The notes: a model not told the origin generated them from the sequence alone. A stretch of DNA of 64,000 nucleotides from Cellvibrio mixtus subsp. mixtus J3-8 (GCF_000766945.1 NZ_KN266207.1:937898-1001897); one strand, 5' to 3'. Numbered from the stretch's first letter, positions 47,588-56,210 are shown. Numbers and translations: made by a program.

Positions 47588-47970
47588 GGATAGAACCTCG
47601 CTGGCGTCAAATACCAGACACATTAACCATTAATAATCGCACTGATACTGCTTAAAGCAATCTCTATGCCGGACAATAACGACTATCATTGGCACAATTA
47701 TCATCCGCAAAATCCATTATCGCCAGTCGTTGCGATACAGTTTTTTCGCCGCTTATTTTTCAGCCAGCGGATATTTAGTATTGCCCAGCGATAGACAAGT
47801 TCAAGCTCCCTAACCAAGATTAACCATCGCATTATTATTTTGGCTATAGCAGCGCGTTAACACTTCTCAATAGTAAACCGGAATATCGAAGCTAGAATTA
47901 ACTGAAGCCCTGCCTTTTCGCAGCCAAAAACCAGAATGCCGTTTATCGGCAAGCACATTCTGACGTGGTA
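47588..47970. other. Non-coding region between parC and the binding-protein gene
   Basis: This divergent gap of about 380 bp shows no convincing ORF. CAGAATG (47932-47938) and CATTCTG (47956-47962) can form a stem just upstream of the plus-strand start, with TGCCG/CGGCA as an alternative inner pairing. TTATCGGC at 47943-47950 reads GCCGATAA on the minus strand, a sigma-28 -10 element, but no matching -35 lies at the required distance. Confidence 0.4.
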
Positions 47971-48840
47971 ATGATGTCCAGAAATCGTTCTCTATCCATA
48001 AGGCCAACCCTTAATATCGGCCTTCTATTAATTATCTTTACGTCTGGCTTGCTCGCCAAAGAACTGCCATCCAATAAAGTTGCGGTTACACAGGTCACGA
48101 TCTCCTGTGAGCAAAACCTGAAACAGGATCATGATGATTACTACTACAGCAATTTATTGAAACTGGCGTTAACCAAAACAGTGCCCACCCACGGCCACTA
48201 TGAACTTAAATTTATTCCAGTAAGGCCCATAACCAACCGGTTATTGCGCGATATTGAGCGCGGCCAGGTCGACGTCACCTGGATGCCATTCACCAAAGAC
48301 CTTAAATATGATTTGAGCCCGATCAACATTCGCTTGCTCAAAAACCTGAGTGATTATCGAGTGTTTTTAATTCGCGCCCAGGATGCAGAAAAATTTTCAG
48401 CGGTGAAAAACCTTGATGATTTGCGCAAATTTAAAGGCGGTATTGGTTCGCATTGGCCAGATCGACAAGTCATGGAAGAAAATAACTTACCGCTGGTATT
48501 AAGCTTGAGTTATTTCAATTTATTCAAAATGTTGAAATCAAACCGGTTTGATTACTTTTCGCGGGGCGTCTATCAGGTGAAAGCCGAAGCGGATGCTTAC
48601 GCAGACCAGGGTATTGTGCTGGAAAAACACTTATTCTTGCGCTACGACAATCCAGTGTATTTTTATGTACACAAAGATAACCAAAAACTCGCCGAACGAA
48701 TAGCAACCGGATTAAAAATCGCCATTGAAGATGGCAGTTTCAATGAGCTTTTCAATCACATCGATAATTTACGTTGGGGAGAAAAAATATTGGAGGAAAA
48801 ACATCGCACTATTATTCAACTCACTACATCTAGCCAATGA
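47971..48840 (+). CDS. Periplasmic solute-binding-like protein (SBP family 3 type)
   Basis: The product of about 289 residues has a signal sequence (hydrophobic run NIGLLLIIFTSGLLA) and then a fold typical of amino-acid ABC-transporter binding proteins: RDIERGQVDVTWMPFTKDL, LDDLRKFKGGIGSHWPD, YFNLFKMLKSNRFDYFSRG and IAIEDGSFNELF. No permease or ATPase gene is adjacent and the usual lipobox is absent, so it may be a stand-alone sensor or periplasmic partner rather than a transporter part. It is the only plus-strand gene inside the minus-strand flagellar/chemotaxis block. Start choice among GTG 47965, ATG 47971 and ATG 47974 is uncertain. Confidence 0.75.
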   Translation: MMSRNRSLSIRPTLNIGLLLIIFTSGLLAKELPSNKVAVTQVTISCEQNLKQDHDDYYYSNLLKLALTKTVPTHGHYELKFIPVRPITNRLLRDIERGQVDVTWMPFTKDLKYDLSPINIRLLKNLSDYRVFLIRAQDAEKFSAVKNLDDLRKFKGGIGSHWPDRQVMEENNLPLVLSLSYFNLFKMLKSNRFDYFSRGVYQVKAEADAYADQGIVLEKHLFLRYDNPVYFYVHKDNQKLAERIATGLKIAIEDGSFNELFNHIDNLRWGEKILEEKHRTIIQLTTSSQ

Positions 48841-48871
48841 TAATCACTCGTTTGTTATTGGAGAAGCAATA

Positions 48872-49732
48872 TTATTGAGGAGCCACTGCCGGCTGCACAT
48901 TGATTTTGGGGCGATCCATTTTGCGCTTTGCAACCATAATAGCTACACGGCGATTTTGCGACCTCCCCACCTCGGTTGCATTAGAAGCAACTGGCTGATA
49001 TTCGCCATAGCCAACTGCAGACAAACGCTCCGGTGAAACACCTTTGCTTGCCAAATATTTCACAATCGCACTGGCGCGCGCCGACGACAATTCCCAATTC
49101 GTGGGATATTTCGCGCTGTTGATAGGAATGTTATCGGTAAAACCTTCCACCTGTACCGGATTGGAATAATTTTTCAAAATTGCGGCAATTTCATCAAAAA
49201 TTTTCTGTGCTTGTTCACTGGCATCCGCACTGCCGGAACTAAATAAAATACTGTCTTTCAATTCAATTTGCAGCCACAGTTCATTGCTGGAAACCTGGAT
49301 CATTTGATCATTAATCAACTGTGAAAATTTTTCAGTCACCAGATCTGATATTTGCGATAACTCATCCGTTGTTGTTACCGGCTCCGCAGCAGCTGAACTG
49401 GTCGCCTGCGTGTTTTCTCCCTGATCGGCAACCACATTGGGCGCTTCCTGTTCACCTTTGGTAGATTGCGCCGTCTTACCCATATCAATAGGTGTAATTG
49501 CATCATTGGAAGGGTTTAATTGATCACTGGGTTCAGCATTGGTTTGGGAATCAGTTGGCTGATTAAACGCTTCAACAAATGTGTCGGACAAGACGCGATA
49601 CTTGCTATCGTTAACCTGGGAGATGGAATACATCACCACAAAAAAAGCGAACAACAAGGTGATGAAATCCGCGTAGGAAATTAACCAACGTTCATGATTA
49701 ATGTGAATATCTTCTCGCCTGCGACGCACCAT
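48872..49732 (-). CDS. motD: Flagellar stator protein MotD (OmpA-type)
   Basis: The 286-residue MotB homologue has a single membrane helix with the proton-carrying Asp22 in LISYADFITLLFAFFVVMYS. A Gln/Asn/Ser-rich linker follows, then an OmpA/MotB peptidoglycan-binding domain (VEGFTDNIPINSAKYPTNWELS, SARASAIVKYL, GRSQNRRVAIMV). With MotC it makes the second stator known in Pseudomonas. It follows motC by 15 bp. Confidence 0.93.
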   Translation of the reverse strand: MVRRRREDIHINHERWLISYADFITLLFAFFVVMYSISQVNDSKYRVLSDTFVEAFNQPTDSQTNAEPSDQLNPSNDAITPIDMGKTAQSTKGEQEAPNVVADQGENTQATSSAAAEPVTTTDELSQISDLVTEKFSQLINDQMIQVSSNELWLQIELKDSILFSSGSADASEQAQKIFDEIAAILKNYSNPVQVEGFTDNIPINSAKYPTNWELSSARASAIVKYLASKGVSPERLSAVGYGEYQPVASNATEVGRSQNRRVAIMVAKRKMDRPKINVQPAVAPQ

Positions 49733-49747
49733 GGGAGTTAATTTACC

Positions 49748-50494
49748 TTAATGCGGATGCAAATAGCCGTTAAGTTTCATTTCAATCGAGCGCGGGTTCT
49801 CGCCATCAGCGATGGCAATAATGCCTTCAATAATCAACTCGCGATATTGGGAGTTTTCATTGACGCACATACGCAATTTATTGGAGATAGGAATAAACAC
49901 CAGGTTGGCCAACGCCACACCGTAAATAGTCGCCACAAACGCAATTGCAATTCCCGGCCCGAGCGTCGCCGGATCAGCCAGATTATTCATCACGTGGATC
50001 AATCCCATCACCGCACCGATAATACCGATCGTTGGAGCATACCCCCCCATACTTTCGTAAAATTTAATTGCATCAAAATCGCGCTGTTCATCAACAATTA
50101 AATCGGTTTCCAAAATGCGACGAATCACTTCCGGCTCGTTACCATCGACTAATAATTGCAAACCTTTTTTCGCGAATGCATCTTTTTCACGTTCGGAAAT
50201 TGACTCCAGGCCCAACAGTCCATCTTTACGTGCTGCTGCTGCCCAGCGGGCGATATTGGAAATACCTTGTTTAAAAGGAGCATAGGGCGGTTTAAAAACC
50301 CAGCGAATAATTTTTAACGCACGGCGCAAATTGCTTTTGGACGTTTGCAACATGGCAGCCCCCAGTGTTCCCCCTACGACAATAAACGCCGCCGGGCCAT
50401 TTACCAGACTACCAACACCACCCCCTTCTAAAAAACTACCGCCAATGATTGCCGCAAATGCAACGATAACCCCGACAATACTTAGTACATCCAT
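49748..50494 (-). CDS. motC: Flagellar stator protein MotC (MotA family)
   Basis: The 248-residue MotA homologue has four membrane helices: IVGVIVAFAAIIGGSFLEGG, AAFIVVGGTLGAAML, and the pair near residues 150-205 with GGYAPTIGIIGAVMGLIHVMNNL and GIAIAFVATIYGVALANLVF. The cytoplasmic loop carries the charged residues that touch FliG. Its start overlaps the cheB stop by one base, so it is translated with cheB. Confidence 0.94.
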   Translation of the reverse strand: MDVLSIVGVIVAFAAIIGGSFLEGGGVGSLVNGPAAFIVVGGTLGAAMLQTSKSNLRRALKIIRWVFKPPYAPFKQGISNIARWAAAARKDGLLGLESISEREKDAFAKKGLQLLVDGNEPEVIRRILETDLIVDEQRDFDAIKFYESMGGYAPTIGIIGAVMGLIHVMNNLADPATLGPGIAIAFVATIYGVALANLVFIPISNKLRMCVNENSQYRELIIEGIIAIADGENPRSIEMKLNGYLHPH

Positions 50495-51633
50495 TACATT
50501 ACCTCTCGCACCAAACGTGGCCCAATATCTTTCAAACTGAGCACTTTATCTGATAACCCTGCGCGAGCAACCGCCATTGGCATCCCGTAAATTACACAAC
50601 TGGCCTCATCTTGCGACCAGAGCGATGAACCGCATTGCTTTAACAATCCTGCCCCCTTGCAACCATCTGATCCCATACCCGTGAGCACTACGCCCAATAC
50701 TTTATCGGCATAGGTATTTGCAGCGGAACCAAAGGTAATATCCAGCGAAGGTTTGTAAGTAACTCGATCATCATCCGGCAACACGCGCACTGAACCACCG
50801 TTGCGTTTATCGAGCATTAATTGTTTCCCGCCGGGCGCAAGTAACGCCAAACCAGGTTGCAATTGATCGCCATCTGCAGCCTCGCGCACCTGTATTTTGC
50901 ATTGCTTGTTCAAACGCTCAGCAAATGCTTTCGTGAAATTTTCCGGCATATGTTGCACCAACACGATGGGCAACGGAAAATTGGCTGGCAATGCCACTAA
51001 TACTTCGGCAAGCGCAACCGGCCCACCGGTGGAAGCACCAATGACCAAAATTTTAGGTTTGTTTTTTAAACGATAATTATCAGATGCTGCCGATTTATTA
51101 TCGTCCGGGGAAACAGCCGTTTTTGTCGATGCTGGCGGTGCCACCGGAACACTCGTTCGCAAATGGCTGGTTGTTGGGGTAATCGCCGGTTTGGTGTCAA
51201 CAGCGGGCGCTGGTGATATTGGAGACAAACGCGCAGATACACCGGCCAATGTAATTAAACGCTCGTGTAATTTTTTCTTAAGCACTTCGGAGCTGCGGGA
51301 AACTTCGGCAAAATCTTTGGGGATAAAATCCAGTGCGCCCGCTGCGAGGGCATCCAGCGTAATTTTTGCGCCTTCATAAGTGAGCGACGAAAACATCAGG
51401 ATCGGGACTTTGCGATTGGCCATGATATGTTTGATCGCAGTGACACCATCCATCACCGGCATTTCAAAATCCATGGTGATGATATCCGGCTTCAGTTCCG
51501 CCGCTTTTTCGATGGCTTCGCGACCATTGCTGGCAATACCGATAACTTTTAAATCCGGGTGCTCATTAATAATATCTTTCAAGCGATGTTGAAAGAAATT
51601 GGAATCATCGACCACTAATACCCGGACAGGCAT
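50494..51633 (-). CDS. cheB: Chemotaxis response regulator protein-glutamate methylesterase CheB
   Basis: The 379-residue protein has a receiver (Asp9-Asp10, phospho-acceptor Asp55 in IITMDFEMPVMDG), a long linker rich in Ala, Pro and Thr (about 135-190), and a C-terminal methylesterase domain. The catalytic triad regions are VIGASTGGPVALAE (Ser), VQHMPENF (His) and GMGSDG (Asp). It removes methyl groups from receptors for adaptation. GGAG lies eight bases before the ATG. A terminator-like stem stands between cheA and cheB. Confidence 0.95.
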   Translation of the reverse strand: MPVRVLVVDDSNFFQHRLKDIINEHPDLKVIGIASNGREAIEKAAELKPDIITMDFEMPVMDGVTAIKHIMANRKVPILMFSSLTYEGAKITLDALAAGALDFIPKDFAEVSRSSEVLKKKLHERLITLAGVSARLSPISPAPAVDTKPAITPTTSHLRTSVPVAPPASTKTAVSPDDNKSAASDNYRLKNKPKILVIGASTGGPVALAEVLVALPANFPLPIVLVQHMPENFTKAFAERLNKQCKIQVREAADGDQLQPGLALLAPGGKQLMLDKRNGGSVRVLPDDDRVTYKPSLDITFGSAANTYADKVLGVVLTGMGSDGCKGAGLLKQCGSSLWSQDEASCVIYGMPMAVARAGLSDKVLSLKDIGPRLVREVM

Positions 51634-51679
51634 TCAACATACTCCGCAGTAGCAACTGCTTTGGAAAACAGTTCCAATG

Positions 51680-51704
51680 AAAACGCCTGCAATACAGGCG
51701 TTTT
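51680..51704 (-). terminator. Intra-operon terminator-like stem between cheA and cheB
   Basis: AAAACGCCTG and CAGGCGTTTT pair perfectly around CAATA, ten bases after the cheA stop. The U-tract is four long on the minus strand, so partial termination that lowers cheB and stator expression is plausible. Confidence 0.6.
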
Positions 51705-51714
51705 ATTGAATAGA

Positions 51715-54024
51715 TTAATTGTGTCCCCAACTCGTCGATCCTTTTGCGTAGCGACGTAATAGGCTGGGGATATCCAAAATCAATGCGATGGTACCGTCAC
51801 CGGTAATGGTTGCACCGGCCATGCCCGGTGTTCCCTGCAACATTTTCCCAAGCGGTTTTATTACCACTTCTTCCTGGCCAATTAATTGATCTACCACAAA
51901 CCCGACACGACGGGTTCCTACAGTAACAATAACAACATGGGCATTATCCGGGCGATCACCATACGCGCCTTTCACTAACCAGTCCTTCATATAAAACAAT
52001 GGAATGGCTTGATCGCGAATCGCGACACAATCCTGTCCATCTACGATATGACTTTTGGTTAGATCCATGTGGAAAATTTCATTCACACTGACTAACGGGA
52101 ACGCAAATGTTTGCTGCCCCAACATAAACATCAGTGTGGGCATGATCGCTAACGTCAACGGCACTTTAATAATAAAACGAGTGCCTTTGCCCAATTCAGA
52201 TTTAATTTCCACTGTGCCATTTAGCTGGGTGATTTTGGTTTTCACCACATCCATTCCCACACCGCGACCCGACACATCGGAAATTTCTTTTTTGGTTGAA
52301 AAACCCGGGGCAAAAATTAAATTATAGGCTTCTGTATCGGATAAACGATTGGCAGTGTCCTCATCAAACATGCCTTTTTCTACAGCAATACGACGCAATT
52401 TTGCCGGGTCCATCCCCGCACCGTCATCACTAATAGATAATAAAATATGATCGCCTTCCTGCTCAGCGGCAAGCACTACCTGGCCAGTACGTGATTTGCC
52501 ATTTGCTTCACGCACTTCAGGAAACTCAATGCCGTGATCAACGGAATTACGTACTAGATGCACTAATGGATCAGCAAGCGCTTCAACTAGATTTTTATCC
52601 AGATCAGTTTCTTCGCCCACTAATTCCAGATTGATTTCTTTGCGCAAGCTACGCGCCAAATCGCGCACAACGCGCGGGAACCGACCGAATACTTTTTTGA
52701 TCGGTTGCATCCGCGTTTTCATTACCGACGTTTGCAAATCTGCTGTCACCACATCCAGATTCGCAACCGCTTTTACCAACGCTTCATTCGTTGAACTGTT
52801 GCCCAAACGTACCAAACGGTTACGCACCAATACCAATTCACCCACCATATTCATGATGTCGTCAAGGCGCTGGGTATCAACACGCACCGTGGTTTCCACT
52901 TGCGGCGCGTCTTTATCGGCCGCTGGTGCTGGAGCAGCGGCTGCAACAGGAGCAGGTTTTGCCGGCTCAGGCTTTTTAACCGGGGCAACTGCAGGCTTTA
53001 TTTCAGCGGCTGCCGGTTTGGGGGCGGGTTTTGCAGCAGGTGCAGGAGCGACTACCGGCGCAGAAGCACCGGTGGTGCCCGGCCCTTTACCTTTACCATG
53101 CAATTGATCGAGCAACGCATCAAACTCATCATCGGTAATTAAATCACCGCCCGTTGAAACTGGAACCGGTGGCGCAACAGCAGCAGGAGCCGCCGCAGGT
53201 ACTACTGACGCCGATGCGCCAGCAGGCCCTTTACCTTTGCCATGCAATTGATCTAATAACGCTTCAAATTCGTCTTCAGAAATTTCATCGGATGTTGAAC
53301 TCGTTGTTACCGGTGCTGCAGCTACCGGAGCCGCCGCTGGTGTGGATGCAACAACATCACCCGGGCCTTTACCTTTACCGTGTAATTGATCCAGTAACGC
53401 TTCAAATTCATCTTCAGAAATTTCATCGCTCGTTGATGATGCAGCAGACACAGCAGCTGCCGGAGCGGTTGGGGTTGGTGGCTTACCGGCAATGGCATCC
53501 AACAATTGTTCAAATTCAGCATCCGTAATATCGCCGCCAACTGTTGTTGTATTTGTTACCGGTTCTATTACTTCTGTTTCAGGCGCAGGAGCAACTTCAA
53601 TTTCTGCAGGAGCAACAGACGACTCTTGTAAGTCTTCACAAGAAACCAATCGCTCCAACGCATGGATTAATGAAGGATCAACTGGCGGCAATTCTTCGCG
53701 CTGGGAAACCAATTCGAATTGTTGGTTCACCATATCCAATGCTTGCAACACCACGTCCATTAGTTCAGACGTAACAGTGCGTTTGCCATTGCGCAAAATA
53801 TCAAACAGGTTCTCAGTGACGTGGCAACACTCCACCATGGGAGTTAATGATAAAAATCCGGCACCACCTTTTACGGTGTGAAAACCACGAAAAATAGCAT
53901 TCAATAAATCTTTGTCTTCAGGACGCTGCTCCAAATCCACTAATTGCTGGCTGAGGCGTTCGAGGATTTCCCCCGCCTCTACCAGGAAATCCTGGAGAAT
54001 GTCTTCGTCATCACCAAAACTCAT
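51715..54024 (-). CDS. cheA: Chemotaxis histidine kinase CheA, P2 domain not recognised
   Basis: The 769-residue kinase starts with a P1/Hpt domain (phospho-acceptor His49 in FRGFHTVKGGAGF). It ends with the P3 dimerisation domain (from about 377: TTVRVDTQRLDDIMNMVGELV), a P4 HATPase (LVRNSVDHGIE, DDGAGMD, GFSTKKEISDVSGRGVGMDVV) and a P5 CheW-like domain. Between P1 and P3, residues 130-375 are a Pro/Ala-rich linker instead of the globular P2 that binds CheY and CheB. The linker holds four copies of a short acidic-hydrophobic motif (164-182, 199-221, 245-267, 293-315). The start has GAGGA seven bases upstream. It lies between cheZ and cheB. Confidence 0.95.
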   Translation of the reverse strand: MSFGDDEDILQDFLVEAGEILERLSQQLVDLEQRPEDKDLLNAIFRGFHTVKGGAGFLSLTPMVECCHVTENLFDILRNGKRTVTSELMDVVLQALDMVNQQFELVSQREELPPVDPSLIHALERLVSCEDLQESSVAPAEIEVAPAPETEVIEPVTNTTTVGGDITDAEFEQLLDAIAGKPPTPTAPAAAVSAASSTSDEISEDEFEALLDQLHGKGKGPGDVVASTPAAAPVAAAPVTTSSTSDEISEDEFEALLDQLHGKGKGPAGASASVVPAAAPAAVAPPVPVSTGGDLITDDEFDALLDQLHGKGKGPGTTGASAPVVAPAPAAKPAPKPAAAEIKPAVAPVKKPEPAKPAPVAAAAPAPAADKDAPQVETTVRVDTQRLDDIMNMVGELVLVRNRLVRLGNSSTNEALVKAVANLDVVTADLQTSVMKTRMQPIKKVFGRFPRVVRDLARSLRKEINLELVGEETDLDKNLVEALADPLVHLVRNSVDHGIEFPEVREANGKSRTGQVVLAAEQEGDHILLSISDDGAGMDPAKLRRIAVEKGMFDEDTANRLSDTEAYNLIFAPGFSTKKEISDVSGRGVGMDVVKTKITQLNGTVEIKSELGKGTRFIIKVPLTLAIMPTLMFMLGQQTFAFPLVSVNEIFHMDLTKSHIVDGQDCVAIRDQAIPLFYMKDWLVKGAYGDRPDNAHVVIVTVGTRRVGFVVDQLIGQEEVVIKPLGKMLQGTPGMAGATITGDGTIALILDIPSLLRRYAKGSTSWGHN
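53080..53535 (-). repeat. Four coding repeats in the cheA linker
   Basis: Copies encode ITDAEFEQLLDAIAGKP (53535 downward), ISEDEFEALLDQLHGKGKGP (twice: 53430-53362 and 53292-53224) and ITDDEFDALLDQLHGKGKGP (53148-53080). The two middle copies are identical in protein but differ by silent changes in DNA, so selection acts on the peptide. The spacers are Ala/Pro/Thr-rich. Confidence 0.9.
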
Positions 54025-54049
54025 TCAAGATTCCTCAAGTATCCAGCAA

Positions 54050-54853
54050 CTAAAAGCCAAGGCTCGACAAGAGATCGTCAACTTCGTCTTGCCCTGCAAC
54101 TACATCAGGCCGGTCTTTATTAATTTGCGGCCCTTCGGCTTCGGTTTTTCGCTTGTGCATAATTTCCATGTCGTGAGCGATAGTTTCACGATCATCTGCA
54201 AGGCCAGTAATTTCTTCTACCTGACCAGCAATACGCACCAGGCTTACCAAATCCTTTTCCACTTCATTAATTAAACCGATAACACGCTTTAATACTTGCC
54301 CGGTTAAATCCTGAAAGCCTTGTTCCAAAACAATATCTTGCAAATTTTTATTTAATTGCTCAGTGCCTGTCACCATTTGCCCTAAAAAAACATCCATCCG
54401 GTCATAGAGCAAACGAAATTCATCCAGGCTCATTTCACGGCGCTTAAGCCGCGCCCATTCATCGCGCAAACTGGTTGCTTCTTGCCCGAGGTTCATTGCA
54501 ATAGGCGCAGCTTCATCAACCATATCCATGGTTTTTTCCGCCGCTTTTTGCGTAAGTTCAATCACGTAATTCAAACGATTGGAGGCATCGTGAATATCCG
54601 AGTTTTGAATTTTTGGCGGTTCTTTGGAGAGGTCGGCATCGACATTGAAATTGACGATGGCATCGTGCAGCCCACGCGTTAATCGCCCTACGGATTGGAA
54701 AATATGGCGATCACGGGATTGGGTGATGGTGTGTATCAATACGGATGCATCTTCGAACTGGTTGCTTTGCAACTTTTCAGTGAGCAGCTTGGCGCACTCT
54801 TTCAATTCAACGACGAATTCATTATTGACGGATGTTTGGATGTCAGATGCCAT
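54050..54853 (-). CDS. cheZ: Chemotaxis protein phosphatase CheZ
   Basis: CheZ speeds dephosphorylation of CheY-P. The 267-residue, almost all-helical protein shows the catalytic Gln region LQDIVLEQGFQDLTGQVLKRV and the C-terminal CheY-binding tail DEVDDLLSSLGF, joined by a charged flexible segment. AAAGG precedes the ATG. It stands between cheY and cheA in the usual polar-flagellate order. Confidence 0.94.
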   Translation of the reverse strand: MASDIQTSVNNEFVVELKECAKLLTEKLQSNQFEDASVLIHTITQSRDRHIFQSVGRLTRGLHDAIVNFNVDADLSKEPPKIQNSDIHDASNRLNYVIELTQKAAEKTMDMVDEAAPIAMNLGQEATSLRDEWARLKRREMSLDEFRLLYDRMDVFLGQMVTGTEQLNKNLQDIVLEQGFQDLTGQVLKRVIGLINEVEKDLVSLVRIAGQVEEITGLADDRETIAHDMEIMHKRKTEAEGPQINKDRPDVVAGQDEVDDLLSSLGF

Positions 54854-54886
54854 GGCAACGCCTTTTTATTATTTGATCCGAGGCGA

Positions 54887-55258
54887 TTAACCTACTCGAT
54901 CAAAAATTTTCTCGATTTTTTCTTTCAGGGCTTGTGCCGTAAATGGTTTAACAACATAACCATTCACACCGGCCTGGGCCGCTTCAATAATCTGGTCGCG
55001 CTTGGCTTCGGCAGTTACCATCAAGACCGGCAAGGTGCGCAATTTTTCATCGGCACGAACTGCTTTTAATAAATCGATACCGGTCATGCCAGGCATATTC
55101 CAGTCGGTCACTAAAAACTGGAAATCACCACTTTTCAGCATTGGCAATGCGGTGACACCATCATCTGCTTCGTGGGTATTGGAAAAACCCAGGTCGCGCA
55201 GCAAATTTTTTATGATCCGTCGCATTGTTGAAAAGTCGTCAACAATCAGGATTTTCAT
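54887..55258 (-). CDS. cheY: Chemotaxis response regulator CheY
   Basis: The 123-residue single receiver has Asp7-Asp8, phospho-acceptor Asp52 in [11 protein letters not shown], and the Thr and Lys sites in MVTAEAK and YVVKPF. It binds FliM in the motor switch. The ATG at 55258 gives the Pseudomonas-like start [18 protein letters not shown] four codons upstream (55270) has GGAGG at ideal spacing and may be the true start. A candidate sigma-28 promoter lies about 80 bases upstream. Confidence 0.95.
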   Translation of the reverse strand: MKILIVDDFSTMRRIIKNLLRDLGFSNTHEADDGVTALPMLKSGDFQFLVTDWNMPGMTGIDLLKAVRADEKLRTLPVLMVTAEAKRDQIIEAAQAGVNGYVVKPFTAQALKEKIEKIFDRVG

Positions 55259-55339
55259 ATTCTTATCCAACGTAACCTCCACTAACCCCGACGGGATTTT
55301 CATTTACTCATAGTCTAGTAGGAGTTAAAGCATCGGCCA

Positions 55340-55366
55340 GTTACGGCACGCAAATCTTCAACTTTT
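55340..55366 (-). promoter_or_regulatory. Candidate sigma-28 (FliA) promoter of the cheY operon
   Basis: On the minus strand AAAAGTTG (55359-55366) and GCCGTAAC (55340-55347) are separated by 11 bases, the spacing of the FliA consensus TAAAGTTT-N11-GCCGATAA. Matches are 6 of 8 and 5 of 8. It sits in the 208-bp gap between fliA and cheY. Confidence 0.45.
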
Positions 55367-55466
55367 AATGCAAATCATAGCTCAATTTCCAGTATGTATA
55401 GATTATTCGAACCTATCTCACCGGCCATCCTGCATTTCTTAATCAATAAGTACGGTATTTAATCAA

Positions 55467-56210
55467 TCAGGCGGGCTGCCAATCACCCAATTTATTGCGC
55501 AAGCGAGCGGCTGCCTGGCTGTGAATCTGGCTTACACGCGACTCACTGACACCCAATACCAAACCGATTTCTTTCAGGTTTAATTCTTGATCGTAGTACA
55601 GGGAAAGTACCATTTGCTCGCGCTCGGGCAGTTGGCGGATCGCATCCACCAGGGCTTTTTTAAGTCCATCGCGCTGCATCCCTTCAAGTGGGCTGGCAAA
55701 CGCGCTGCTGTGCTCTGAGGCATCGATATTGCTATCTTCTTCGCCAAAGGTTTCCTCGTAGCTGTAGAGGCGACTGCTACTGGAGTCTTGCAGCATTACA
55801 AAATACTCGTCGAGCGAAACACCCAATTCTTCCGCAACTTGTGCGTCAGATGCATCGCGACCAGTGCGTGCCTCAACGGCGGCAATCGCTTGCGCTACGC
55901 GCCGTGCATTGCGGTGCACAGAGCGCGGTACCCAATCACCGCGGCGCATTTCATCCACAATTGCACCGCGAATGCGGATGCCGGCATAAGTTTCAAAACT
56001 GGCGCCGCGCGACATGTCATATTTTTGGGAAGCTTCGATCAAGCCGATCATGCCAGCTTGAATAAGATCGTCTACCTGCACACTTGCCGGCATACGCATC
56101 ATCATGTGATAGGCAATACGCTTAACCAAAGGTGCGTAGTCTTCGATATTGATTGGCGGATCGCGTAAGATTTTTTTATCGTACATGGCTAAACCATTGA
56201 CTGCGGCCAT
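55467..56210 (-). CDS. fliA: Flagellar sigma factor FliA (sigma-28)
   Basis: The 247-residue sigma factor has region 2 (APLVKRIAYHMMMRMPASVQVDDLIQAGMIGLIEA, split over about 26-60, and SFETYAGIRIRGAIVDEMR), region 3 (ARRVAQAIAAVEARTGR) and region 4 (LPEREQMVLSLYYDQELNLKEI, LGVSESRVSQIHSQA). It transcribes late flagellar and chemotaxis genes. The ATG at 56210 has AAGG seven bases upstream. It follows fleN and precedes cheY. Confidence 0.96.
   Translation of the reverse strand: MAAVNGLAMYDKKILRDPPINIEDYAPLVKRIAYHMMMRMPASVQVDDLIQAGMIGLIEASQKYDMSRGASFETYAGIRIRGAIVDEMRRGDWVPRSVHRNARRVAQAIAAVEARTGRDASDAQVAEELGVSLDEYFVMLQDSSSSRLYSYEETFGEEDSNIDASEHSSAFASPLEGMQRDGLKKALVDAIRQLPEREQMVLSLYYDQELNLKEIGLVLGVSESRVSQIHSQAAARLRNKLGDWQPA

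Noticed and set aside
47943-47950. GCCGATAA on the minus strand as a sigma-28 promoter
   Set aside because: The -10 match is perfect but no TAAA-type -35 lies 15 bases upstream; the position has TGGT instead.
53080-53535. Repeats in cheA considered as a CRISPR array or minisatellite
   Set aside because: Units are in frame, differ by silent changes and have coding spacers of uneven length; no cas genes are near.
52631-53881. Plus-strand ORFs opposite cheA (for example 52631-53107 and 53492-53881)
   Set aside because: Low-complexity shadows of the Ala/Pro-rich cheA linker; cheA itself is certain.
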